A stretch of DNA of 64,000 bases from Symbiodinium natans (taxonomy: Eukaryota > Sar > Dinophyceae > Suessiales > Symbiodiniaceae): NCBI GenBank assembly GCA_905221605.1, contig CAJNDS010000508.1, positions 58,567-122,566 on the forward strand, given 5' to 3'. A program made the position numbers and the translations under genes. Position 1 is the stretch's first letter; every line of letters begins with the position of its first letter. The notes beneath the pieces were generated by a model. It saw only the letters and a program-made list of their open reading frames with translations, did no database searches and was not told the origin of the DNA. Shown in pieces: positions 1 to 11,620 of this stretch.

Positions 1-1285
1 CTGGAGGGCTGAAAGGGCTGAACGGGCTGGAGGGGTTGGGTTGGAGCGGCTGGTTGAGATTCAGCCGGTCACAGGCTGCGATAACTTCCGGATAGTTAAA
101 GGAATGAGCGGCGCCATCAAATCCTTCACAGAGGCAGTGCAACAGACCTGTGTCAGCTCATTTACAAATCGGGGTCTTTCAAAGACAGGCGTAATACAAC
201 TGCTGCCTCAACCATCTCAGGTATCACACTGTAATGTTGTCTGCTGATCAGTGTCCACCCGCCCCCCCCCCCCCTGCCCTTCACAGATGGATCCCGTCTT
301 TAGTGGGGGGGCGGGGGGGTAGGACTCAGAAGGCTTCAGAAGGAGCTCAGAAGTTTTATTCAAAGGAGCTCAGAAGGCTTTCTTCTTTATTTTCTCCTCA
401 GAAGAATCGCAGAAGGCTACTCAGAAGGAACAATGCCTGTTCGCAATTCAACAGCCTCGCCGAAATTTTGCATCGTCCGATTTTTGTTCAAAGTTCGGGG
501 GGACCTCCTCAAATAGACCCCGCTGAATAGGTTTTTAGTTTTTGGATTCTTTTCACAATTCCGGCGGACCGTACGAATCAGGATACAACATTACAACATT
601 ACCGATCCCAAAATCCATCCAGGACGTGCCACAAGGAAATTGCGTGTGGAAGCTTTCAATGCCCTAGAAGGCGAAGCTCTGTACGGGGGTTTCCGAAAAA
701 GAGTGGTACCCATTTGTGGGGGTTCCTATAAGACTATATAAGGATTCCAGTATCTTTGGGTTATATTCGGGGTACCCCCTGTGGACACTACGGCTCGAGA
801 TACGGCGAATGCGTGGCATACGGCACAAGCAGCTACGAGCGAGCCCCCAGCCCTAGCCATTGCCAGATTCAGATTGCTTTTCCTGTGCGGGCACAAGTTA
901 TTCTGCAGCTGTAGTGCGCAGAACTTTGTTGTCGTTTCCGGGGCATCCCTGGATATGTGACTTTGGCCGGTGTGCGCGCACGCATATTCCGAAGAGTTAT
1001 CTGGTCGCGGCCGCTAAGGCCCCGCACATGGGTTTGTACTTCGATGACATGTGCAAGTGCCATACGTGGTCAACACGCATTCCGACAGTCTTGACCGAGT
1101 GAGCACCATAAGCAGCTTTTGCTGTGCCCGCACTTGTCATCCATAATTTGGAACGCGCATATTTTAAATGGCAGGCTGCTAGTCCATCCTCTTGTGCTGG
1201 GTGTACCGATAGCTTTTGTACCTGCTCTGCTGTTTCTATCCTGTCGTATCTATGCAGACCTCCGCCACTTATAGTAGGTCTGAGG
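1..1285. other. 5' region without a recognised gene
   Basis: Only short open stretches occur here and none has a recognisable domain. A C-run lies near 250-273 and a GAAGGCTTCAGAAGG-like imperfect repeat at 325-430. A 660-780 segment (valine/glycine-poor, rich in GGTACCC and GGGTTTCC) resembles the 1680-1840 segment and may be a relic of the element family with GGGTCCATGTAC ends. An open stretch at 860-1102 is possible coding sequence but has weak codon bias. Confidence 0.4.
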
Positions 1286-1411
1286 GGCATGATTTCCAGC
1301 TTCGAGATGCGGAGCTGGAAAGACATGGCCGAGCATCAACCCGAAAAAAACGCAGCAGCGCTCGGAGTCGAACTGAACGTTGACCCATGCTGCGCCCTCC
1401 TAACTCCGTAG
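1286..1411 (+). CDS. Exon-like island, unknown protein
   Basis: About 40 codons with G/C-rich third positions, beginning after TCTGAGG and including residues MISSFEMRSWKDMAEHQ. The stop-like TAG at its end coincides with the first bases of the inverted-repeat element at 1408, so the open frame probably ends at a splice junction rather than at a real stop. No domain recognised. The alternative is a chance open frame. Confidence 0.4.
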   Translation, partial: GMISSFEMRSWKDMAEHQPEKNAAALGVELNVDPCCALLTP

Positions 1412-1512
1412 TAGCTGAGTGAGTACACTTTACTACACTTTTTGGGACGCTATAACCTTTATAAAACTGACAGTGTGCACTTTTTTGGGGGCTTATGAAC
1501 TCAGCAACCAAG
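1408..1512. mobile_element. Introner-like element family 1, copy a
   Basis: A 105-bp element with imperfect terminal inverted repeats of the form CTTAGTNGCTGAGT and ACTCAGCAACTAAG. The interior holds TACACTTT and AAGTGTGCACTTTT blocks. Four further copies lie at 18231, 30893, 32261 and 38294. The right end finishes in AAG, which can serve as a splice acceptor. Confidence 0.7.
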
Positions 1513-1575
1513 GCTCGACCTCTATACGTGGGGACAGCAGAGCCCTATGGGTCCATGTACCTACATAGTATACAC

Positions 1576-1665
1576 TCTAAACCCTAAACCCTAAACCCTA
1601 AACCCTAAACCCTAAACCCTAAACCCTAAACCCTAAACCCTAAACCCTAAACCCTAAACCCTAAA
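1576..1665 (-). repeat. Interstitial telomeric array, CCCTAAA
   Basis: About 12 near-perfect CCCTAAA units read on the plus strand. Further CCCTAAA blocks follow at 1847-1890, 1983-2021 and 2408-2444. Confidence 0.95.
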
Positions 1666-2455
1666 GCTACTGCATGGGAACCCCTTCAAGCCCCATATAC
1701 CCTCTGGGTACATGGGCATTTCCCAAAATAGGGATACCCCTTTGATGACCCCAAAGAGAAGAGAGTCCCCTCAAAGGGATCCCCCAGAAAAAGTGTACCC
1801 CTATTTTCGGAAACCCCCACATGGACCCTGAGGGGGAGTCTTAGTCCCTAAACCCTAAACCTTAAACCTTAAACCCTAAACCCTAAACCCTAAACTGTCA
1901 TCGTGCCTCCTGAAGTCCTGGAGCGGTTTGTCGGTGCCGTCTTGCAGTCGAAGCCCTAAGCCTCAACGCGAAACCATCCTGAGCCCTAAACCCTAAACCC
2001 TAAACCCTAAACCCTAAACCCCAGTCTTCGTCTGCAGCTTCTTGAGGTCTCCCGGCTAACAAACCATGCCTGCGGCCTTCGGCTCTTGACAACTTGGGCC
2101 TTCTGCGGCGGTGCCTGCAGACCTTGAACATTCTTGCTTATCTTACAGACATGACCGTCTCATACTATTGTATTGCTAGAGTACTACATCACTATATTCC
2201 TCGTCGCATGCTGTTACACTAGTACATGTCATCAAGCATGGGGGGGTGCTCAGGTTGCCTCCTTCTTGATCTGACTGTGAGCAGGAGTGTCAAAGTGTTA
2301 ACTTGAGTGGTCCGTTCGGTTGCCATGGCCGCGAGCGCTGGGCAACGGAAGGCCAAAAAAGTGTACAGTGGAGGGTACTTGTAGGCCCCACTTGCTCACG
2401 TGATAGCCCTAAACCCTACCCTAAACCCTAAACCCTAAACCCTCCTTCACGACAG

Positions 2456-2517
2456 GTGTTGAAGCTGGCGGGTGTCCTCTGTGCGTGGCAGCTGGCACAG
2501 CTCGTAGGCCCTGCAAG
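2456..2517 (+). CDS. Exon-like island, unknown protein
   Basis: Follows a CCCTAAA block and an acceptor CGACAG. It reads in phase 0 as VLKLAGVLCAWQLAQLVGP with G/C-rich third positions, then meets AAG|GACTCC, a possible GA donor. The hydrophobic content is compatible with a membrane segment. No family recognised. Confidence 0.45.
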
Positions 2518-4480
2518 GACTCCGAGAAGATTCTATAATATAATATAATGTAATATGATATAACAGAATACAATAAAGTATAGTATCATATAATGTATTT
2601 TAACAAAATACATTACAGTAGAACATCATATAGAGTATTATAATTTTCACCCGGAGGCAGCGCCTTCACGCTCCGGCCGCAATTTTCAGCCAAGGCACGC
2701 GGCGCACCTTTGAACGAGTCTTCTTTGCGAACTTGCAGCCTGCAGGCAACTGCCTTGCGAGCGACCCTGAGGGGTGAAGACGGCTTGGAGCAAAGTATTT
2801 CAGTGTCACAGTCCTGGTCATTGCATTCAAGCACTGCATTCATGTGCGAGTGGCCACGTGTTCTGCAGGCTTCCGCAGTCCCTTGCAGACCTGGAATTTT
2901 GAAAGCCCTCTTCTGTAAAAAGCCCTCTTCTGCTAAACCCTAACCACCAAGCCTAAACCCTAAACCGTTCTCCATCCTTCTGCCCCCAAATCTGAGATGA
3001 GGCTCCACCTTCGAACGATTCTCCAGAACGCCCCAGGCCGGCGCTTTGCTCAAGTTCCAGCTCATGACATCATGTTTTTTTGTTGTTGCATTATATTTGT
3101 ATTGTACTCGTATGAGAGTAGTCATGAACAACTGCTATCTTTGGATTATAGTAGCATTATAATGAGTATTTCACCTGCGCATCGTTGGAGATGATCATTC
3201 GTCAGGACGCCCCACGGAGCCCACGGCAGCCCCGGCAAGAACCTATCGAGCAGGAGGTGCCGGTGGCCAATCTGCGTTTTGAGGGTCCCAGAGACTCATA
3301 GAGACTGCAATACTCCTGAATTATAAGGAATATTCCTTAAATCATATAGGGAATCCTCTGACATGTTTCGGGAGTGTGCCTTACTTAAGGGGTATTGCAG
3401 TTTGTGGGGTCCAGGGTTTAGGGAGTGGTGCTGCTCCGCATGAGTTGTCAATGCCCTGGCAGGAAGATTCCACACAGCAAGACTGGTACGTCCATGCCTC
3501 TGCGTATCTGCAATGCCTCGATGTTCGGTGGAGCTTTGCCACGTGCGTGCCTGTATTACTTCAAGGTTCATGGTTACAACCTTGTTTCGGGCACTTATTA
3601 TAACCCTCAACCTTTAAACCCAAAACCCCACTTGCGCGGCCCATTGAGGTTGGTACTGTCAAGGGCTACTTCCCAGAGCAAGGCCGCTGCGGTGTTTTGC
3701 CAGCGAGAGAGCCCATGAGCCCTTCAATACCAGGATGGGCTCTCAATCTCGGGGTTCTTCTTCAGACGTAAGAGTTAAGACATTGCACGCCCAGAGAGCC
3801 CTCAAACCTCAACTCCGAAACAAACACATTCAGCGTCGAGCGCCCCTTGTTGTCAAGGAGGGCTCTCTGGGTCTAGACACCATAACACCCTAAACCCACC
3901 TTGCCGCCGCGGTTCGTCCAGCTATGCGGGAGCGAGAAGAAACCCAAACCCCTAACCCCAGAACCCTAAACCCTGAATCCCTAAAGCCTAAAGCCTAAAG
4001 CCACAAACCTAAGTGGCACCCTCCAGTGTGGCTGTCTGCTTGAAAGCCCTAAACCCCTAGAACCCCAGAATCCAAAAACCCGGAAGCCCTAAACCCCTAA
4101 ACCCACCCTCAGACCCTGAAATCCTAAACCCCTAAAAACCCTGAAGCCCCCAACTCACCCTTCGACCCCTAAAACCTCTCACTGAACCCCCGAAATCCCA
4201 AATCCCTCAAACCCTAAACCCTGGAAAACCCTAAGCCCTTGGACCCCAAATCCCTCAAACCCTAAACCCTGAAACCCTAAGCCCTTGGACCCCAAATCCC
4301 TCAAACCCTAAACCCTGGCAAACCCTAAGCCCTTGGACCCCAAATCCCTCTAACCCCTAAACCCTGGAACCCTAAGCCCTTGGACCCCAAATCCCTCAAA
4401 CCCTTGGACCCCAAATCCCTCAAATCCCTCAAACCCTGAAACCCCAAGCCGCCTCTCATGATGGGATGGCTGGTTGTTTT
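2518..4480. other. Intergenic or intronic DNA with degenerate telomeric blocks
   Basis: Contains an AT-rich patch at 2530-2640 and a palindromic element at about 3290-3400 with TTAAATCATATAGGGAATCC and GGGGTATTGCAGTT parts, related to the element at 28284. From 3950 to 4440 it holds degraded CCCTAAAC/CCCCTAAA repeats. Short open stretches at 2710-2943 and 2997-3194 may include coding sequence but lack clear splice signals. Confidence 0.5.
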
Positions 4481-4484
4481 GCAG

Positions 4485-4528
4485 GCTTCGGCTTCATCGA
4501 GTGCCCTGAGCTCTTTGAGAAGCACCAG
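4485..4528 (+). CDS. Cold-shock-domain-like exon
   Basis: A 44-bp exon with a textbook acceptor (TTGTTTTGCAG) and donor (CAG|GTGCCC). It encodes GFGFIECPELFEKHQ. The GFGFIECPE core matches the RNP1-type strand of cold-shock domains (K-G-[FY]-G-F-I), nucleic-acid-binding beta barrels that are abundant in dinoflagellates. Only one strand of the domain is present. The flanking exons were not found; an RRM-like origin cannot be excluded. Confidence 0.55.
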
Positions 4529-4567
4529 GTGCCCCCAAGGGTTTTTTTGGTTTTTTTTTGGTTTTTT

Positions 4568-5209
4568 GGGGTTTTAGGGTTTTAGGGTTTTAGGGTTTTA
4601 GGGTTTTAGGGTTTTAGGGTTTTAGGGTTTTAGGGTTTTAGGGTTTTAGGGTTTTAGGGTTTTAGGGTTTTAGGGTTTTAGGGTTTTAGGGTTTTAGGGT
4701 TTTAGGGTTTTAGGTTTTAGGGTTTTATGGTTTTAGGGTTTTAGGGTTTTAGGGTTTTAGGGTTTTAGGGTTTTAGGGTTAGGGTTTAGGGTTTAGGGTT
4801 TTAGGGTTTGGGGAGGGTTTTGGGGGGGTTTTAGGGTTTTAGGGGCTTTAGGGTTTAGGTTTTAGGGTTTTAGGGTTTTAGGGTTTAGGGTTTAGGTTTT
4901 AGGGTTTTAGGTTTTAGGGTTTAGGGTTTAGGAGTTTTAGGGTTTTTAGGGTTTTAGGGTTTTAGGGGTTTAGGGTTTTAGGGTTTAGGTTGTTTTTGGG
5001 TTTTTAGGGTTTTTAGTGTTTTAGGGTGTAGGGGTTTCAGGGTTCAGGGTTTTAGGGTTTGGGTTTAGGGTTTTTGGGTTTTGGGTTTTGGGGGTTAGGG
5101 TTTTAGGGTTGGAGTTCTTTTTGGGCTGGGGTTTTAGGGTTTGGAGTTTTTGGGCTTGAGGGTTTTGGAGTTCTGTTTGGGTGGTCTGTGCGACTTGGGT
5201 TTTAGAGTT

Positions 5210-5210
<1 letters not shown>
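4568..5210 (+). repeat. TTTTAGGG octamer array, grading into degenerate repeats
   Basis: About 25 clean copies of the 8-base unit TTTTAGGG (4568-4770), then mixed TTTAGGG/TTTTAGGG and degraded GTTTTGGG repeats. The octamer is the telomere unit known from Chlamydomonas, whereas most blocks in this window are heptamers. The array starts just after the cold-shock-like exon. Confidence 0.9.
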
Positions 5211-5240
<30 letters not shown>

Positions 5241-5247
5241 GGGGGGA
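5211..5247. repeat. Long T and G homopolymer tract
   Basis: T9 is followed by about 28 G and a GA-interrupted G run. It separates the telomeric block from the purine-rich satellite. Its length is likely to be inaccurate in any assembly. Confidence 0.9.
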
Positions 5248-5329
5248 GGGGGTGGTGGCCTTAAATGGGGTTTATTTGGAAGCTGAGAGTCGTGTTTTTG
5301 TGTGGTAGATACAAAGGAAAGGGCATAAG

Positions 5330-8300
5330 AAAGTAGCGAAAGGAGCTCCTCAATTCCCTTCCTTATCTCCTATCCTTTTTTCTTTATTCATTGCAACAGG
5401 AGAATACAGGAAAAGGGCCTCCATTCCCCTCTTGTTCTTCCTTTCTTGTGTTTTTGTCATTTAAAGCGGAACAGGAGAAGAGAAGGGAAAGAGAAGGAGA
5501 GAGGAGAGATAAAAGGAACACAATTTTAATGGGAAGAGCCAAGAAAAGAATAGAAGAGAGATGAACAAAGAAGATGGAGAGACAAAACAAGGCGCAAAGA
5601 AGATGGCACTCTTCTTTATCTATCCTCTCTCCCTTCTCTCTCCCTTCCCTCTTTCTTTTCGAAACAGAAAAACTAAAAAGGAAGAACTTGAAAAGGAGAA
5701 GGGTAATGAAAAGAGCAGAAGAGACAGGCCGAAAAGAGGGATATGATGAAGTATGGGCAAGGTCCACGCGCAAGGAGTCACCCTCTGCTTACCCTTCCAC
5801 TGCTTTATCATACAAGTTCCTTTCTTGTGTTTTATTAGTTAAAAGGTAACAGAAGGAGAGAAGGGCAAGGGAAGTGAGGAGAGACAACAAGGAGGCCATT
5901 TGAATTTTCTGGAGGGGTACTGAAAAGAAGAGAAGACACAAGAAACAAGGAGACGGATAGCACTCTTCTTTATCTATCATCTCTCCCTTCCTTGTCTCTC
6001 GCTTTTCCCTCTATAATTAAAACAAATAGGTGCCCTCTCCTCTTCAGGAAGCCCCCTTGCCCTTATTTTGCTAGCTTTCTGAAACAACAAGGGAAACAAC
6101 ACATAGAAAGAGAGGAAAGGGAATGAAACAATAGGCAGTGGAGCTCTTCAGTGTCTTTACCTATCTCTTTTCTTCTTTTTCTTTTTCATTCAATAAGGAA
6201 AAGAAGCTTCCTTTGGTGTGATTTTGAGATTTAAAAGAGAACAAGAGAAGAGAAGGGAGAGAGAAAGGAGAGAGGAGAGATCAAAAGGAAGCAATTTTCA
6301 TGGGAAGAGCAATGAAAATCATGGAAGAGAAATGAAGACAGGAGAGGGAGGTGCAAAATCAGGCAAAGAGAAGATGGTGCTCGTTTTCTTCTTTCCTCTC
6401 TTTCTTATCTTTCCCTTTCAAATAAAAACAAAAGGAAGAACAATGAACATGTAAAGGAACCCGTTTTCTTTTTCCGTTTGGGAACAAGGAAAAGAACAGA
6501 GGCGATAGGGCGAGAGGAGGGATTTGCTGCAGCATGGGGAGGGTCTACGGACAAGGAGCCAACCCCGCTCGCTTTCCCCATCCATTGGAAAAGAAAGGAG
6601 CATGGCCTCCATTCCCCTCTTGTTCTTCCTTTCTTGCGCTTTTGTCATTTAAAGGGGAACAGGAGAAGAGAAGGGAGAGAGAAGGAGAGAGGAGAGACAA
6701 AAGGATTGCATTGTTAATGGGAAGAGCAAAGAAAAGAATAGAAGAGAGATGAATAGAGAAGTGGGAGAGACAAAACAAGGCGCAGAGAAGATGGCACTCT
6801 TCTTTATCTATCCTCTCTCCCTTCTCTCTCCCTTCCCTCTTTCTTTTCGAAATAAGAAAACAAAAAGGAAGAACTATGAGAAGGAGAAGGGTAAGGAAAG
6901 GAACAGAAGAGATAGGCCGAGAGGAGGGGTATGATGAAGTATGGACCGGTCCACGCGCCAGGAGTCACCCTCTGCTTACCCTTCCACTGCCTTATCACAC
7001 AAGTTCCTTTCTTGTGGTTTATCAGTCAAAAGGAAACAGAAGGAGAGAAGGGAAAGAGAAGTGAGACGAGATAACAAGGATGCCATTTTGCTGGAAGCGC
7101 AACTGTATGTGGCCACAACAAGCAGGCCAGGGAGGCTCAGGCGGGGCAGGTCTCTCCCTAATTAGAAAAAATCAATCTTGCTATTCACAGGTAGGCGCCC
7201 TTCTTCCTCTTCAGGAAATCGCCTTTCCCTTATTTTGCTTTTTGAAGCGAATAAGACAAACAACAGATAAGAAGAGAGGACAGGGAATGACTAGGTAAAG
7301 AGAGGAGCTCTTCTATTTCCTCCCTATCTCTTAAGTTACTTTTCCTTCTTGGGCGGGTGTCCTTTTTTCTTCCTTGAAGATGCAGAAAACTAGCAAAAAG
7401 GACACCCGATCGCCCATTTTCTTTTCAATTCCCTTCCTTATCTCCTATGCTCTTTTCCTTATTCATTGCAACAGGAGAATACCGGAAAAGGGCCTCCATT
7501 CCCCTCTTCTTCCTTTCTTGTGTTTTTGTCATTTAAAGGGGAACAGGAGAAGACAAGGGAAAGAGAAGGAGAGAGGAGAGATAAAAGGAACACAACTCTA
7601 ATGGGAAGAGCCAAGAAAAGAATAGAAGAGAGATGAACAAAGAAGATGGAGAGACAAAACAAGGCGCAAAGAAGATGGCACTCTTCTTTATCTATCCTCT
7701 CGCCCTTCTCTCTCCCTTCCCTCTTTCTTTTCGAAACAGAAAAACTAAATTGGAAGAACTTGAAAAGGAGAAGGGTAAGGAAAAGAGCAGAAGAGACAGG
7801 CCGAAAAGAGGAATATGATGAACTGAAAAGAAGAGAAGACACAAGAAACAAGGAGACGGATAGCACTCTTCTTTATCTATCATCTCTCCCTTCCTTGTCT
7901 CTCGCTTTCCCCTCTATAATTAAAAAAATAGGTGCCCTCTCTCCTCTTCAGGAAGCCCCCTTGCTCTTATTTTGCTAGCTTTCTGAAACGACAAGGAAAC
8001 AACACATAGAAAGAGAGGAAAGGGAATGAAACAATAGGCAGTGGAGCTCTTCAGTGTCTTTACCTATCTCTTTTCTTGTTTTTCTTTTTCATTCAATAAG
8101 GAAAAGAAGCTTCCTTTGGTGTGATTTTGAGGTTCAAAAGAGAACAAGAGAAGAGAAGGGAGAGAGAAAGGGGAGAGGAGAGATCAAAAGGAAGCAATTT
8201 TCATGGGAAGAGCAATGAAAATCATGGAAGAGAAATGAAGACAGGAGAGGGAGGTGCAAAATCAGGCAAAGAGAAGATGGTGCTCGTGTTCTTCTCTCCT

Positions 8301-10152
8301 CTCTTTCTTATCTTTCCCTTTCAAATAAAACAAAAGGAAGAACAATGAACATGTAAAGGAACCCGTTTTCTTTTTCCGTTTGGGAACAAGGAAAAGAACA
8401 GAGGCGATAGGGCGAGAGGAGGGATTTGCTGCAGCATGGGGAGGGTCTACGGACAAGGAGCCAACCCCGCTCGCTTTCCCCATCCATTGGAAAAGAAAGG
8501 AACATGGCCTCCATTCCCCTCTTGTTCTTCCTTTCTTGCGCTTCTGTCATTTAAAGGGGAACAGGAGAAGAGAAGGGAGAGAGAAGGAGAGAGGAGAGAC
8601 AAAAGGATTGCATTGTTAATGGGAAGAGCAAAGAAAAGAATAGAAGAGAGATGAATGGAGAAGTGGGAGAGACAAAACAAGGCGCAGAGAAGATGGCACT
8701 CTTCTTATCTATCCTCTCTCCCTTCTCTCTCCCTTCCCTCTTTCTTTTCGAAATAAGAAAACAAAAAGGAAGAACTATGAGAAGGAGAAGGGTAAGGAAA
8801 GGAACAGAAGAGATAGGTCGAGAGGAGGGGTATGATGAAGTATGGACCGGTCCACGCGCCAGGAGTCACCCTCTGCTTACCCTTCCACTGCCTTATCACA
8901 CAAGTTCCTTTCTTGTGGTTTATCAGTCAAAAGGAAACAGAAGGAGAGAAGGGAAAGAGAAGTGAGACGAGATAACAAGGATGCCATTTTGCTGGAAGCG
9001 CAACTGTATGTGGCCACAACAAGCAGGCCAGGGAGGCTCAGGCGGGGCAAGTCTCTCCCTAATTAGAAAAAATCAATCTTGCTATTCACAGGTAGGCGCC
9101 CTTCTTCCTCTTCAGGAAATCGCCTTTCCCTTATTTTGCTTTTTGAAGCGAATAAGACAAACAACAGATAAGAAGAGAGGACAGGGAATGACTAGGTAAA
9201 GAGAGGAGCTCTTCAATTTCCTCCCTATCTCTTAAGTTACTTTTCCTTCTTGGGTGGGTGTCCTTTTTTTCTTCCTTGAAGATGCAGAAAACTAGCAAAA
9301 AGGACACCCGATCGCCCATTTTCTTTTCAATTCCCTTCCTTATCTCCTATGCTCTTTTCCTTATTCATTGCAACAGGAGAATACCGGAAAAGGGCCTCCA
9401 TTCCCCTCTTCTTCCTTTCTTGTGTTTTTGTCATTTAAAGGGGAACAGGAGAAGACAAGGGAAAGAGAAGGAGAGAGGAGAGATAAAAGGAACACAATTC
9501 TAATGGGAAGAGCCAAGAAAGGAATAGAAGAGAGATGAACAAAGAAGATGGAGAGACAAAACAAGGCGCAAAGAAGATGGCACTCTTCTTTATCTATCCT
9601 CTCGCCCTTCTCTCTCCCTTCCCTCTTTCTTTTCGAAACAGAAAAACTAAATTGGAAGAACTTGAAAAGGAGAACGGTAAGGAAAAGAGCAGAAGAGACA
9701 GGCCGAAAAGAGGAATATGATGAACTGAAAAGAAGAGAAGACACAAGAAACAAGGAGACGGATAGCACTCTTCTTTATCTATCATCTCTCCCTTCCTTGT
9801 CTCTCGCTTTCCCCTCTATAATTAAAACAATAGGTGCCCTCTCTCCTCTTCAGGAAGCCCCCTTGCTCTTATTTTGCTAGCTTTCTGAAACGACAAGGAA
9901 ACAACACATAGAAAGAGAGGAAAGGGAATGAAACAATAGGCAGTGGAGCTCTTCAGTGTCTTTACCTATCTCTTTTCTTGTTTTTCTTTTTCATTCAATA
10001 AGGAAAAGAAGCTTCGTTTGGTGTGATTTTGAGATTCAAAAGAGAACAAGAGAAGAGAAGGGAGAGAGAAAGGAGAGAGGAGAGATCAAAAGGAAGCAAT
10101 TTTCATGGGAAGAGCAATGAAAACCATGGAGGAGAAATGAAGACAGGAGACC
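5330..10152. repeat. Purine-rich higher-order tandem repeat, 1.9-kb unit
   Basis: Alternating GA-rich and CT-rich sequence repeated with a period of about 1902 bp: 6218, 8121 and 10023 match, as do 7381 and 9283. Copy 1 is about 170 bp longer (5561 to 7633 is 2072 bp). Inside each unit a diverged subunit beginning AAAGGNAACAGRAGNAGAGAAGGG recurs at 5461, 5845, 6231, 6651 and 7029, about 390 bp apart. Many open frames of 60-135 codons rich in R, E, K or S, L, F occur on both strands. They are conserved only because the DNA is repeated and are not called as genes. Confidence 0.9.
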
Positions 10153-11288
10153 GGGATCCCCTTGGCACCCTGCAAAAGTCCTGCAAATACCACACAAAAC
10201 GGAAAAGGGTAGGAACAACATTTGCGGGTCAAAATTTGCCGGGATCCCCATGGCACCCTGCAAAAGTCCTGCAAATACCACACAAAACGGAAAAGGGTAG
10301 GAACAACATTTGCGGGTCAAAATTTGCCGGCGGGATCCCCTTGGCACCCTGCAAAAGTCCTGCAAATGCCACACAAAACGGAAAAGGGTAGGAACAACAT
10401 TTGCGGGTCAAAATTTGCCGGGGTCCCCTTGGCACCCTGCAAAAGTCCTGCAAATGCCACACAAAACGGAAAGGGTAGGAACAACATTTGCGGGTCAAAA
10501 TTTGCCGGGATCCCCTTGGCACCCTGCAAAAGTCCTGCAAATACCACACAAAACGGAAAAAGGTAGGAACAACATTTGCGGGTCAAAATTTGCCGGGATC
10601 CCCTTGGCACCCTGCAAAAGTCCTGCAAATACCACACAAAACGAAAAAGGTAGGAACAACATTTGCGGGTCAAAATTTGCCGGGATCCCCTTGGCACCCT
10701 GCAAAAGTCCTGCAAATGCCACACAAAACGGAAAAGGGTAGGAACAACATTTGCGGGTCAAAATTTGCCGGGATCCCCTTGGCACCCTGCGAAAGCCCTG
10801 CAAATGCCACACAAATCGGAATAGGGTAGGAACAACATTTGCGGGTCAAAATTTGCCGGGATTCCCTTGGCACCCTGCAAAAGTCCTGCAAATACCACAC
10901 AAAACGAAAAAGGGTAGGAACAACATTTGCGGGTCAAAATTCGCCGGGATCCCCTCGGCACCCTGCAAAAGTCCTGCAAATGCCACACAAAACGGAAAAG
11001 GGTAGGAACAACATTTGCGGGTCAAAATTTGCCGGGATCCTCTTGGCACCCTGCGAAAGCTCTGCAAATGCCACACAAATCGGAATAGTGTAGGAACAAC
11101 ATTTGCGGGTCAAAATTTGCCGGGATTCCCTTGGCACCCTGCAGAAGTCCTGCAAATACCACACACAACGAAAAAGGGTAGGAACAACATTTGCGGGTCA
11201 AAATTTGCCGGGATCCCCTTGGCACCCTGCAAAAGTCCTGCAAATACCACACACAACGGAAAAGGGTAGGGACAACATTTGCGGGTCG
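10153..11288 (+). repeat. 88-bp satellite array, forward orientation
   Basis: About 13 tandem copies of an 88-bp unit containing GGCACCCTGCAAAAGTCC and ACATTTGCGGGTCAAAATTT. It begins abruptly inside the third copy of the 1.9-kb repeat, right after GAAGACAGGAGA. Since 88 is not a multiple of 3, open frames cycle through all frames. Confidence 0.95.
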
Positions 11289-11620
11289 GGGTTGGGGGGT
11301 CAGGAATTAAATAATTTAAATAATTTAAATGCCCCAGGGGGGGCGTCCGGGCATTAAAATTATTTAAATTATTTAATTCCCCGGCTCGTACTTTAGTATT
11401 GGGGGGAGGCCCGCGCTCGTAATTCAGTATTGGGGGGAGGCCCGGGCTCGTAATTTAGTGTTGAGGGGGAGGCCCGGGCTCGTGATTTAGTATCGGGGAA
11501 TTGAAAAATTGATTTCATTTCAATGTCCAGGGGCCCGATTTGGCCAAATTTTGCCGGGCAGCCTCCGGGCAAAATTTGGCCAAATCGAGCCGCGCATTTC
11601 TCATGGCATACGAAGGCGGC
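11289..11620. repeat. Palindromic spacer between the two satellite arrays
   Basis: Holds an AT-rich hairpin (about 11305-11385, arms AATTAAATAATTTAAAT), four tandem copies of a roughly 37-bp unit with GGCTCGTAATTTAGTATTGG (11384-11495), and a perfect hairpin at 11532-11587 with arms CGATTTGGCCAAATTTTGCC. Confidence 0.85.

Noticed and set aside
1576-1665. True chromosome end
   Set aside because: Telomeric blocks of both orientations occur throughout with unique DNA on each side, so none marks a terminus here.
5384-9880. Repeated 60-135-codon Arg/Glu-rich and Ser/Leu/Phe-rich frames
   Set aside because: Complementary low-complexity readings of a purine-rich satellite; no codon bias independent of the repeat.
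10023-11357. Chain of 76-143-codon open frames on both strands
   Set aside because: Produced by the 88-bp satellite, with every third unit returning to the same frame.
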